Positions 7,120-13,387 of a stretch of DNA of 13,387 nt are shown in pieces. The notes under the pieces are model-generated. The model saw nothing but the letters and a program-made list of their open reading frames with translations. It did no database searches and was not told the DNA's origin. This DNA is from DATIHQ01 sp035480535 (lineage in GTDB: Bacteria; Chlamydiota; Chlamydiia; Chlamydiales; SM23-39). Numbering within the stretch: the stretch's first letter is position 1; each line of letters starts with the position of its first letter. The stretch is taken from positions 1 through 13,387 of the forward strand of contig DATIHQ010000078.1 of the NCBI GenBank assembly GCA_035480535.1, written 5' to 3'. Position numbers and translations under genes: made by a program.

Positions 7120-7151
7120 TAGAAATAAGAATAAGCAACAGGGCGTTGCTC
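7120..7151 (-). terminator. Candidate terminator of the POT transporter gene
   Basis: On the minus strand AGCAAC-GCCCT-GTTGCT forms a 6-bp stem followed by a T-rich stretch (TATTCTTATTTCTATTTTT). It lies about 100 bp past the transporter stop. The reverse reading also has a T-run (CTGTTTTT), so it may work both ways. The stem is short, so this is tentative. The rest of 7037-7247 is AT-rich, with no gene seen. Confidence 0.4.
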
Positions 7152-7247
7152 TGTTTTTGAAGAACCTAAGAGGCAATTATTATTCGTTAACATTTGCATA
7201 GATAATAACATTAAATTTATTCTCTTTCAACTAAATATTTAAGTTAC

Positions 7248-8711
7248 TTATCTTTTAGGAGTTAGGATGGGCCCTGAAGTGCCATGGATGAGTTTTTTGA
7301 GGTAGGGAACGAGGGCAAAGCTAAGGAGAGTCAGGATAAGGGAGATGATCCCATAGATGAAGAAGGCGTGGCCGTAGATCTCTAGAGAAACGGCTCCTGG
7401 GGTGTCTTTGGGCACATCCGAAAGGGCAGCTAGCTCCCCTCCAATGGCAAAAGCGGCCGAATTCGTCAGAAACCAGACCCCCATCATCATTCCCACTAAA
7501 TGGCGCGGAGAAAGGCGGGTGACCATGGCAAGGCCGATGGGGGAGAGAAAGAGCTCTCCTAGGGTTTGAATGAGGTAGCTAATCACGAGCCACCAGGGGG
7601 AGGACATGCCGTTTTGGCTGAAGAAAAGCACCCCTCCGCTTAGAAATAAAAATCCAAGCGACATAAAGAGCACTCCTAAACCAAATTTAGCCGGAGTTGA
7701 GGGATTCATTCCTTTTTCATCGAGGCGGACCCAGAGCCAGCTTAACAAGGGGCTAAAGAGGATGATGAAAAAGGGGTTAAAAAACTGGGTGAATTCCGCA
7801 TCGATGGTAAATCCGAGGAAATCTTTCGTCATGTTCCGGTCGGCAAAGAGCATCAGCGAAGTAAATGTCTGATTGTAGAGGGCCCAAAATCCCACCGAAA
7901 TCAGCGTGAGGATTAAACAAGCGGTGAGTTTTTTTCTCTGCTCGGGATTTTCTTTGAATAGATAGAAGAGCACACCGGCAATCACGAAAAGCGAGGCGAT
8001 GATTAAAACAAGCGTTCCCCATCGTGGGTAAAGAAGGACGAGTTGAAATAGCGCCGCTGCGATGACAATTCCTACAAGGAGTAGAAGATAAAAACCTGCT
8101 TTTTGCCGATGAAGGGAGCTAATTCCTGGAACTGTCCCTGCATCTCCTAGATTTTTCCGATAGATGAGAAATGTAATTAAAGAGATCACCATGCCCAATG
8201 AGGCAAGGAGAAATCCGGAACCCCAAGTATAGGCTGCGACGAGCGCTCCGATAAAAATCGGCGGAAGTAAAGAACCGATGTTGATTCCCATGTAAAAGAG
8301 AGTAAATCCCCCATCTCTGCGGGGATCGTCAGGCGTGTATAACTCACCCACAATGCCGGAAACATTGGGTTTAAAAAATCCATTTCCGATGATGACGATG
8401 GTCAGTCCCAAAAAAAGCGCTTGTTCATTGGGGATCGCCATTACAGCATAGCCAATAATCAGAAGAATCGCTCCAATTGCAATCGCTTGGCGAAAACCAA
8501 TGTAGCGATCGGCGATATATCCCCCCATCACCGGCGTCAAATAAAGCATCGAGCTGAAAGCGCCATAGAGAAGATAGGCGGCGCCATCTGCGTAATGAAG
8601 CCCCTTGCTGATGTAGAGGACTAAAATGGTTTGGACTGTATAAAAACCAAATCTTTCCCACAATTCTGTGAAAAAGAGTGGATATAGCCCTTTTGGCTGC
8701 TTAGATCTCAT
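7248..8711 (-). CDS. Proton-dependent oligopeptide transporter (POT/PTR2 family)
   Basis: A 487-residue inner-membrane protein of the major facilitator superfamily that takes up di- and tripeptides with protons. Family marks are ELWERF at 16-21 (the ExxER proton-coupling motif), GNGFFKPNVSG at 109-119 with its conserved lysine, the PTR2 signature FYMGINIGSLLPP at 139-151, and TLGELFLSPIGLAMVTRLSP in the C-terminal half. The length and the number of hydrophobic segments (12-14) are normal, so the gene looks intact. GAGG lies just before the start. Peptide import fits a host-dependent bacterium that also has the peptidase PepF. It is divergent from the DedA-type gene across 84 bp. Which DtpT/DtpA-type subgroup it belongs to cannot be settled by eye. 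Confidence 0.93.
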   Translation of the reverse strand: MRSKQPKGLYPLFFTELWERFGFYTVQTILVLYISKGLHYADGAAYLLYGAFSSMLYLTPVMGGYIADRYIGFRQAIAIGAILLIIGYAVMAIPNEQALFLGLTIVIIGNGFFKPNVSGIVGELYTPDDPRRDGGFTLFYMGINIGSLLPPIFIGALVAAYTWGSGFLLASLGMVISLITFLIYRKNLGDAGTVPGISSLHRQKAGFYLLLLVGIVIAAALFQLVLLYPRWGTLVLIIASLFVIAGVLFYLFKENPEQRKKLTACLILTLISVGFWALYNQTFTSLMLFADRNMTKDFLGFTIDAEFTQFFNPFFIILFSPLLSWLWVRLDEKGMNPSTPAKFGLGVLFMSLGFLFLSGGVLFFSQNGMSSPWWLVISYLIQTLGELFLSPIGLAMVTRLSPRHLVGMMMGVWFLTNSAAFAIGGELAALSDVPKDTPGAVSLEIYGHAFFIYGIISLILTLLSFALVPYLKKLIHGTSGPILTPKR

Positions 8712-8795
8712 GGCCTCACGTTACAAAAAAGAATTAACGGCGTCAACAAACTTATAAGTACTTAATATTTAACCACTTGCAAACTGTTTCTTTTT

Positions 8796-9437
8796 ATGTC
8801 AAAAACATTTAAAATAGCGACACAAAGGAAGGGTGGGGTTATTTCGGTGGGGCAAGAGACAAGAAAACTTTATCATTGGGCGACGCAGAAAGCGACCTCG
8901 GAAAAGGCGCCCTGGTGGATTGCGCTCCTCTTTGGCCTAGAAATTATTTTACTCATCCCCCTCGATGCGATCCTAATGTTTTTCTGCCTCCAAAACCGGA
9001 AAAACACTCTCCTCTACGTCCTCATCGCCTCGTTTGCCTCGATGATTAGCGGACTTCTGGGCTACCTACTCGGTTATTTCCTCTGGGATCTACTTGGCTC
9101 CTACATCGTCCCCTACCTCATCTCTACCTCTCTCTTCGAGCGCCTCTCCCACCATTTCCAAGAGTATGAAAACTGGGCCGTCTTTTTTGGCTCCTTCATC
9201 CCCTTTCCCCTCAAGGCCCTGACCCTAACTGGCGGCGTTTTCCACCTCCCCCTCGTTCCCTTCCTCGGCTATCTTTTCTTGGGGCGTCTGCTCCGTTTTT
9301 CTCTAGTGGGCGGCGCCATGATTCTTTGGGGCGAGCAAGTCAAAATCTTTGTCGACCGCCACTTCCATCGCATTGTCATGGTCCTCGGCGCCAAAATCGC
9401 CATGGCCTTCCTCTTCTTCTGGGCCCTAGCTCACTAA
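8796..9437 (+). CDS. YqaA/DedA-type membrane protein (VTT domain)
   Basis: A 213-residue inner-membrane protein with about five hydrophobic segments. After a basic N-terminal tail of about 38 residues come segments at roughly 40-65 and 72-110, the typical re-entrant motif FFGSFIPFPLKALTLTGGVF (130-149), the arginine-containing GRLLRF at 163-168, and a final segment at 193-211. DedA/VTT proteins are linked to undecaprenyl phosphate or phospholipid scrambling and membrane homeostasis; YqaA-type members are the shorter branch. The start is uncertain: ATG 8796 lacks a ribosome site, and GTG at 8847, preceded by a G-rich stretch, would remove 17 residues without touching the domain. The exported PQQ-like gene follows 63 bp downstream in the same direction. 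Confidence 0.8.
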   Translation: MSKTFKIATQRKGGVISVGQETRKLYHWATQKATSEKAPWWIALLFGLEIILLIPLDAILMFFCLQNRKNTLLYVLIASFASMISGLLGYLLGYFLWDLLGSYIVPYLISTSLFERLSHHFQEYENWAVFFGSFIPFPLKALTLTGGVFHLPLVPFLGYLFLGRLLRFSLVGGAMILWGEQVKIFVDRHFHRIVMVLGAKIAMAFLFFWALAH

Positions 9438-9454
9438 TTTATTTCTAAAAAAAT

Positions 9455-9493
9455 CTCCTGCTGGGTAAAGTATCTCCCCTTATAAACCAGGAG
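9455..9493 (+). promoter_or_regulatory. Possible hairpin covering the ribosome site of the PQQ-like gene
   Basis: CTCCTG at 9455-9460 can pair with CAGGAG at 9488-9493, which contains the ribosome site. The loop is 27 nt and the stem only 6 bp, so this may be chance. Confidence 0.2.
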
Positions 9494-9500
9494 TTGAATC

Positions 9501-9830
9501 ATGAAAAAAATGTTCCTTTTGCTTTCGTTCCTAGTGCTCGGCTCTTTTGCCCATGCGAATCTGCATAATGATTTTGCCTTTGAACAGGAAAGAATGTTGC
9601 TCGCCGAAGATGGCATCTACATCATCTCTTCTTTTGACGATACCGATAAGGTCACTGCCTATTCTTACCATGGCAATCTCCTCTGGGATACATCATTTCA
9701 CGCGAAAATCACCTCTTGGCAAGTGATGGGCAACAGCATCATCGTCTTTTCCAAGCACCGCTACAACACCAAAACCTACCTCACCTGCCTCGACCGCTAT
9801 TCAGGCGCTGTCGTTTGGCAACGACCTTAA
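9501..9830 (+). CDS. Small exported protein with two PQQ-like repeats
   Basis: A 109-residue protein with a clear Sec signal peptide: MKK, a hydrophobic core at about 4-16, and AHA before a likely cleavage after residue 19. The mature part is about 90 residues. It contains two segments like single PQQ-type propeller blades, KVTAYSYHGNLLWDTSF (50-66) and TYLTCLDRYSGAVVWQRP (92-109), each ending in the typical Gly-x-x-x-Trp. Two blades cannot close a propeller, so it is either an oligomer, a remnant, or a different fold. No lipobox is seen. AGGAG lies seven bases before the start. The stop codon overlaps that of the convergent transporter gene. Function unknown. Confidence 0.75.
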   Translation: MKKMFLLLSFLVLGSFAHANLHNDFAFEQERMLLAEDGIYIISSFDDTDKVTAYSYHGNLLWDTSFHAKITSWQVMGNSIIVFSKHRYNTKTYLTCLDRYSGAVVWQRP

Positions 9831-10726
9831 GGAGGATTTTTCTTCAAAATTTGATGGCGGAGGTAGATTTTTAAGACTCCGCCGATGATGACGAGGGCGG
9901 CTCCGATGATCGATAAGAAATTCGGCAGATAGTTGAAGAAGATCCAATCTAAAAAGCCGGCCACTACGATTGAGAAATAGAGGAAGACGGAAAGGCGCGA
10001 GGGAGAGCTATGTTCATAGGCTTCCGCTCGGAGCAATTGGTTGCAAACAGAGCTGATCCCCAATGCCGCAACGAGTAGGATCGTCCAGTTCCAGCTCGCT
10101 GGGGTATCGATCCATGTAGATCCTTCAATGAGATAAAAGGGGAAGGTAAAAAGCGGAGTGAGAATGAATAGATAAAAAACGCCTAGATCGGACCTCTCTG
10201 TTTGGGAATTCAGTCCGAAGACAACTTGAGACGCCCCTTGGGCTAGCCCTGAGAGAAGTCCAATGAAACTCATGAGAGTAAAAATATCTCGATCGGGTTG
10301 CAGCACGAGAACCACCCCAACAAATGAGATGAGGAGGCTGATCCAGGTCGATCGCCCTATTTTAGTTCCCATGAGCCCCCACTCGATGAAAGGAATAAAT
10401 AAAGGCCCCGTATTAATCAAAAGCGTTGCGTTCATCAGGGAATTTTTTTGCAAGTAGAAGTAAAAAGAATATTGGGCCACCAGCACGAAAAAGGTGCGCA
10501 GCAGATGCATCTTGATATGTTGGAAATGGGAGATCCATCCATGCAGTTTCCGCGCGACCCAAAGCAAGACAATGCAGAAAAAAAGAGCTGAAAGATATCT
10601 CCAGAATATAAGGGCAGTCAAGGAAAGCTGCTCGATCCCCAATTTCCCTAAAAGTCCGGTGAGGGCCAAAAAGGCCGCAGACCCCAGAGTATAGAGCGCG
10701 CCAACGGCAAATGATTTCGTCTTCAT
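9827..10726 (-). CDS. EamA/DMT-superfamily metabolite transporter
   Basis: A 299-residue inner-membrane protein with about ten hydrophobic segments arranged as two EamA repeats. The first runs from SFAVGALYTLGSAAFLALTG to VGVVLVLQPD; the second begins at LMSFIGLLSGLAQGASQVVF and includes NQLLRAEAYEHSSPSRLSVF and IIGAALVIIGGVLKIY, typical of the family. In Chlamydiae and Rickettsiae such proteins include S-adenosylmethionine importers, but substrate cannot be read from sequence. The start at 10726 (MKTKSF) is chosen because the frame stays open to 10834 only by a polar, lysine-rich extension that runs into the divergent gene's coding sequence. The 3' end overlaps the stop codon of the convergent exported protein by four bases. 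Confidence 0.88.
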   Translation of the reverse strand: MKTKSFAVGALYTLGSAAFLALTGLLGKLGIEQLSLTALIFWRYLSALFFCIVLLWVARKLHGWISHFQHIKMHLLRTFFVLVAQYSFYFYLQKNSLMNATLLINTGPLFIPFIEWGLMGTKIGRSTWISLLISFVGVVLVLQPDRDIFTLMSFIGLLSGLAQGASQVVFGLNSQTERSDLGVFYLFILTPLFTFPFYLIEGSTWIDTPASWNWTILLVAALGISSVCNQLLRAEAYEHSSPSRLSVFLYFSIVVAGFLDWIFFNYLPNFLSIIGAALVIIGGVLKIYLRHQILKKNPP

Positions 10727-10735
10727 GCTTCTCAA

Positions 10736-10765
10736 GATATACCCTGTATCAAATTTCTTTTTCAA
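10736..10765 (-). promoter_or_regulatory. Candidate promoter of the DMT transporter gene
   Basis: On the minus strand TTGAAA (10765-10760) and TATATC (10741-10736) are 18 bases apart. Transcription would begin about three bases before the chosen ATG at 10726, nearly leaderless. Weak evidence. Confidence 0.25.
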
Positions 10766-10793
10766 ATTCTTCAATCGTGATAGAAGGAAGGAT

Positions 10794-11015
10794 ATGGGCT
10801 TGATTCTATTAGTCATCTTGGTCGTGCTTCTCATCGCTGTTCTGCCTACTTGGCCCTACAGCAATGCGTGGGGCTACCGCCCGACTGGAATGATTGGGCT
10901 CATCCTCATCATAATTCTGATCCTCATCCTCGCGAAAATCATCGTCTTTTGGGAAGTCACCGTCGACTCAACCGACGACAAGACCACCATCCAAATCGAA
11001 CGAAAAGATAGCTGA
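10794..11015 (+). CDS. DUF3309-like small membrane protein with C-terminal extension
   Basis: A 73-residue protein. The first 50 residues follow the DUF3309 pattern: MGLILLVILVVLL, then the conserved LPTWPYSNAWGYRPTG loop, then a second membrane segment LILIIILILILAKI. Usual members end there at about 50 residues. This one continues with VFWEVTVDSTDDKTTIQIER, a charged tail of roughly 23 residues. Function of the family is unknown. AAGGAAGG sits just upstream of ATG 10794, which is why this start is preferred to an in-frame ATG 69 bases earlier that adds a Phe- and Lys-rich stretch. It is divergent from the DMT transporter, with 67 bp between the start codons. Confidence 0.8.
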   Translation: MGLILLVILVVLLIAVLPTWPYSNAWGYRPTGMIGLILIIILILILAKIIVFWEVTVDSTDDKTTIQIERKDS

Positions 11016-11048
11016 GCTGGCAACGAAGTTGCCATCCGCGGCTGAGCT
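11011..11048 (+). repeat. Direct repeat and hairpin after the DUF3309-like gene
   Basis: GCTGAGCT occurs at 11011-11018, overlapping the stop codon, and again at 11041-11048. Between them GGCAAC-GAA-GTTGCC (11019-11033) is a perfect 6-bp hairpin without a T-run. No gene is seen in 11016-11204. Confidence 0.4.
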
Positions 11049-11154
11049 CCGGCACAGAGAAATCGAAGTCGAAGACGGTCCGAACGAATGAGACCATTGC
11101 TTGAAAAGCAAGGCGATTGAGGAGGATCGATTTATCAAAGCCGCAGCCAGCCCT

Positions 11155-11176
11155 ATAAAAAGCACCGGCTTTTTAT
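11155..11176. terminator. A/T-rich hairpin upstream of prfC, possible bidirectional terminator
   Basis: ATAAAAAGC-ACCG-GCTTTTTAT has perfect 9-bp arms. The T-run is part of the stem, as in some bidirectional terminators, but the stem has few G-C pairs. It could end the DUF3309-like transcript or lie in the prfC leader. Confidence 0.4.
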
Positions 11177-11204
11177 CCGATAAAGTGGTATGCTGGTGCC
11201 ACTT

Positions 11205-12773
11205 ATGGAAGAAAGTCTGAAAGATGCCGTTGCGAAAAGACGGACCTTTGCCATCATTAGCCACCCCGATGCGGGAAAAACAACCCTAACCGAAAAGTTG
11301 CTCCTCTACTCTGGCGCCATTCAGACGGCGGGGATGGTGAAGGGGCGAAAAGGGAGAAAGGCCGCCACCTCCGATTGGATGGCTATGGAACAAGAAAGGG
11401 GGATTTCCATCACTTCCTCCGCCATGCAATTCTCCTATAAAGGAGTGGTGATCAATGTCCTCGATACGCCCGGCCACGAAGACTTTTCAGAAGATACCTA
11501 TCGGACTTTGACGGCTGCCGATTGCGCAATCATGGTGATCGACGCCTCAAAAGGGGTTGAAAAACAAACCCGAAAGCTTTTTGAAGTTTGCCATTTAAGA
11601 AAAATCCCTGTCCTCACCTTCATCAATAAGATGGATATGCCCGCCCGCGATCCGCTTGAGCTGATGAATGAGGTGGAAAATGTGCTTCAAATTCAATCGT
11701 GCGCTCTCAATTGGCCCATTGGAATGGGGAAAGAGTTCCAGGGCGTCGTCGATCGCGCTACCAATGAATGCATCTTCTTTACCAAGACTTCCATTGGAGG
11801 CGCTCAGAAAGCCGAAATGACCCGCGTTCCTCTGAAAGAAGCGACTGTTCCTTCAACCCTGTTTGAGGAACTCGATCTCCTCGAAATGGCAGGCAATACA
11901 TTTGATCTTCAAAAATTCTTAAATGGGGAAATGACCCCTGTCTTTTTCGCCTCTGCCCTGACAAACTTTGGCGTGGAACCGTTTTTCGACGCCTTTATCC
12001 ATCTGGCTCCTTGTCCTCACGGCCGCCTCGCCAATCGCCTTGATGGCACGGAAATCGAGATCGACCCGATCAAGACGCCATTCAGCGGCTATGTTTTTAA
12101 ATTGCAGGCGAACATGGATCGGCGCCACCGGGACAATATGGCCTTCATCCGTATTTGCTCAGGCCGTTTTGAGCGAGACCTCATCGTCAAGCATCATCGC
12201 CTCGGCCGAGAAATCCGCCTTTCCCGCCCGCATGGGATGGTCGCCGGCGAAAGAACCACTCTCGACTACGCCTATCCCGGCGATGTGATCGGCGTCATCA
12301 ACCCCGGCCTCTTCGCCATTGGCGACACAATTTCCGTCACAGGGGGATTTAATTTTAAGCCCCTCCCCCAATTCCAACCCGAAATCTTCGCCCGCCTCCA
12401 TCCCAAAGATGTGGGAAAGCGAAAATCGTTCGATAAAGGAGTTCTCCAGCTCACCGATGAGGGGGCGATCCAGCTTCTCCATTCCTATGAACGGGAGGGC
12501 GATCTGATCTTCGCCGCTGTCGGCAAGCTGCAGTTTGAAGTGATGCAATACCGGCTGAAAGACGAATATGGGGTGGAAACCGTTCTCACTCCCCTTCCCT
12601 ATCAATGCAGCGCCTGGATTCTCGGCGACATGAAAACCTTTGAGAAAACGACCACCTGCCTTCTCGTGCAAGACCGAAAGCAGCACCCCATGGTCCTCTT
12701 CACAAATCAATGGGAAAAGCAGTACTGCATGAAACAAAATCCCAAACACCAATTCGTCGATGTGCTCGCCTAA
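11205..12773 (+). CDS. prfC: Peptide chain release factor 3 (RF3)
   Basis: A 522-residue translational GTPase that removes RF1 or RF2 from the ribosome after termination. The G domain carries AKRRTFAIISHPDAGKTTLTEK (P-loop), a KGRKGRKAATSDWMAMEQERGISIT switch I region, DTPGHED (switch II) and NKMD (G4). Later RF3 marks include EDTYRTLTAADCAIMVIDA, the WPIGMGKEFQGV segment, EMTPVFFASALTNFGVEPF, GYVFKLQANMDRRHRDNMAFIR and AVGKLQFEVMQYRLKDEYGVE. The insert and these marks separate it from EF-G. The start at 11205 gives an N-terminus about as long as that of E. coli and has GGTG six bases upstream; ATG 11190 would add five residues. Its TAA overlaps the stop codon of the convergent gene. Confidence 0.96.
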   Translation: MEESLKDAVAKRRTFAIISHPDAGKTTLTEKLLLYSGAIQTAGMVKGRKGRKAATSDWMAMEQERGISITSSAMQFSYKGVVINVLDTPGHEDFSEDTYRTLTAADCAIMVIDASKGVEKQTRKLFEVCHLRKIPVLTFINKMDMPARDPLELMNEVENVLQIQSCALNWPIGMGKEFQGVVDRATNECIFFTKTSIGGAQKAEMTRVPLKEATVPSTLFEELDLLEMAGNTFDLQKFLNGEMTPVFFASALTNFGVEPFFDAFIHLAPCPHGRLANRLDGTEIEIDPIKTPFSGYVFKLQANMDRRHRDNMAFIRICSGRFERDLIVKHHRLGREIRLSRPHGMVAGERTTLDYAYPGDVIGVINPGLFAIGDTISVTGGFNFKPLPQFQPEIFARLHPKDVGKRKSFDKGVLQLTDEGAIQLLHSYEREGDLIFAAVGKLQFEVMQYRLKDEYGVETVLTPLPYQCSAWILGDMKTFEKTTTCLLVQDRKQHPMVLFTNQWEKQYCMKQNPKHQFVDVLA

Positions 12774-13336
12774 TTCTCAACCCATCTTAAGCCCGTTAAA
12801 AGAGAGACATCGACAAAATTCTCCCGGCTATATTCAAAATCGGAAAATCCAATTCTCTCATAAAATTTCCGCCCCCCTTCATTGATCTTGCGGATCAATA
12901 GGCGGATCTCATGGACATTTGGATATAAATCTTGAATGGAAAACGTCAACTGTTTCCCCACACTTTTCTTCCACTCACCGGGATCGACTGCAAGGAGATT
13001 CATATAGGCGGCCCCATCCGTTTCTAACTCAAAAGTGGCCCAGCCCAAAAGCTTCTCCCCTTCGAATGCCTGCACCCAAATCAGTTTTCCATGTTTGTAG
13101 TGTTCCAGTTCGCTATCGAAGTAATTTTCGTAAAAGCGCCTCACATCGCCGATCGATTTAAACTCGGGGCTGAGATCCACAAGGGGCACATCTTCATATC
13201 CCCTCATGAAACTTCTCACTAAAACATCCTTCCCCTGCACTAAGTCAATATCCTCAACCGATTTCACAGGGACAATACGGACGTTGCCAAATACCGAAGC
13301 GACCAGCAACAAAAAGCTCAGAACATAGGAAAGCAT
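12770..13336 (-). CDS. GNAT-fold acetyltransferase-like protein with signal peptide
   Basis: A 188-residue protein. Residues 1-17 (MLSYVLSFLLLVASVFG) look like a signal peptide or membrane anchor, though with no basic residue at the front. The rest fits the GNAT fold: a helical region at 25-80, WVQAFEGEKLLGWATFE (87-103), YMNLLAVDPGEWKKSVGKQL (111-130) at the acetyl-CoA motif A position, and INEGGRKFYERIGF (151-164) as motif B. Motif A is imperfect: the usual Q/R-x-x-G-x-G/A reads W-K-K-S-V-G-K. GNAT enzymes normally work in the cytosol, so export is unusual; substrate unknown. GGAG five bases before ATG 13336 sets the start; the in-frame GTG at 13342 overlaps that sequence. Confidence 0.75.
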   Translation of the reverse strand: MLSYVLSFLLLVASVFGNVRIVPVKSVEDIDLVQGKDVLVRSFMRGYEDVPLVDLSPEFKSIGDVRRFYENYFDSELEHYKHGKLIWVQAFEGEKLLGWATFELETDGAAYMNLLAVDPGEWKKSVGKQLTFSIQDLYPNVHEIRLLIRKINEGGRKFYERIGFSDFEYSRENFVDVSLLTGLRWVEN

Positions 13337-13387
13337 AAACACTCCATTTAAAAGGGGGCTATGCTATCGGGAACGACTGGTTTTAGG

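Noticed and set aside
7606..7872. An 88-codon plus-strand frame inside the POT transporter gene
   Set aside because: It is antisense to a conserved membrane protein and has no features of its own.
8742..8771. Palindromes ACTTATAAGT and AAGTACTT between the POT and DedA-type genes as an operator
   Set aside because: They are short, A/T-rich and overlapping, and such palindromes are common by chance in promoters of this composition.
10725..10793. An earlier in-frame start for the DUF3309-like protein
   Set aside because: The family begins at MGLILL, and ATG 10794 has the good ribosome site.
10727..10834. A 36-residue N-terminal extension of the DMT transporter
   Set aside because: It would overlap the coding sequence of the divergent DUF3309-like gene, is polar and lysine-rich, and is not needed for the EamA repeats.
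1..13387. CRISPR array, tRNA, rRNA, integrase or phage genes
   Set aside because: No regularly spaced repeats, no cloverleaf with a CCA-type end, and no transposase, integrase or phage protein was found on reading both strands.

Overview
The window most likely comes from a chlamydia-like bacterium (phylum Chlamydiae, probably an environmental or amoeba-associated lineage). Three things point there. The GroEL protein reads as chlamydial along its whole length, ending in a short ...ADMEY tail instead of a Gly-Gly-Met repeat. A pepF gene lies divergently next to groES-groEL, the same neighbourhood as in Chlamydia trachomatis (CT112-CT111-CT110, from memory). A bilobed hydrophobic, inclusion-membrane-like protein is also present. 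No tRNA, rRNA, CRISPR array, transposase or phage gene is visible. The gene density is high, several genes are divergent or convergent pairs, and two convergent pairs overlap at their stop codons.

Left block (1-3317): the N-terminal part of oligoendopeptidase F on the minus strand runs off the left edge. Back to back with it is the groES-groEL chaperonin operon, with a CIRCE-like inverted repeat (the HrcA operator type) just upstream of a plausible promoter, and a strong intrinsic terminator after groEL.

Second block (3316-6034): two related single-pass, AsmA-like envelope proteins sit head to head. The plus-strand copy is followed 8 bp later by a complete PLP-dependent histidine decarboxylase of the enterobacterial 378-residue type, an unexpected enzyme in this setting. 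A 189-bp palindromic element with 16-bp terminal inverted repeats starts on the decarboxylase stop codon and fills the gap to the next, convergent gene.

Third block (6032-9830): on the minus strand, an inclusion-membrane-like hydrophobic protein and a POT-family peptide transporter. On the plus strand, a YqaA/DedA-type membrane protein and a small exported protein with two PQQ-like repeats.

Right block (9827-13342): an EamA/DMT transporter (minus), a DUF3309-like small membrane protein with an added tail, peptide chain release factor 3 (plus), and an exported GNAT-fold protein (minus). The picture is of a host-dependent bacterium that imports peptides and metabolites and carries several secreted or envelope proteins of unknown role. 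The parts most worth following up are the histidine decarboxylase with its AsmA-like partner, the palindromic element, the inverted paralogue pair, and the exported GNAT protein.
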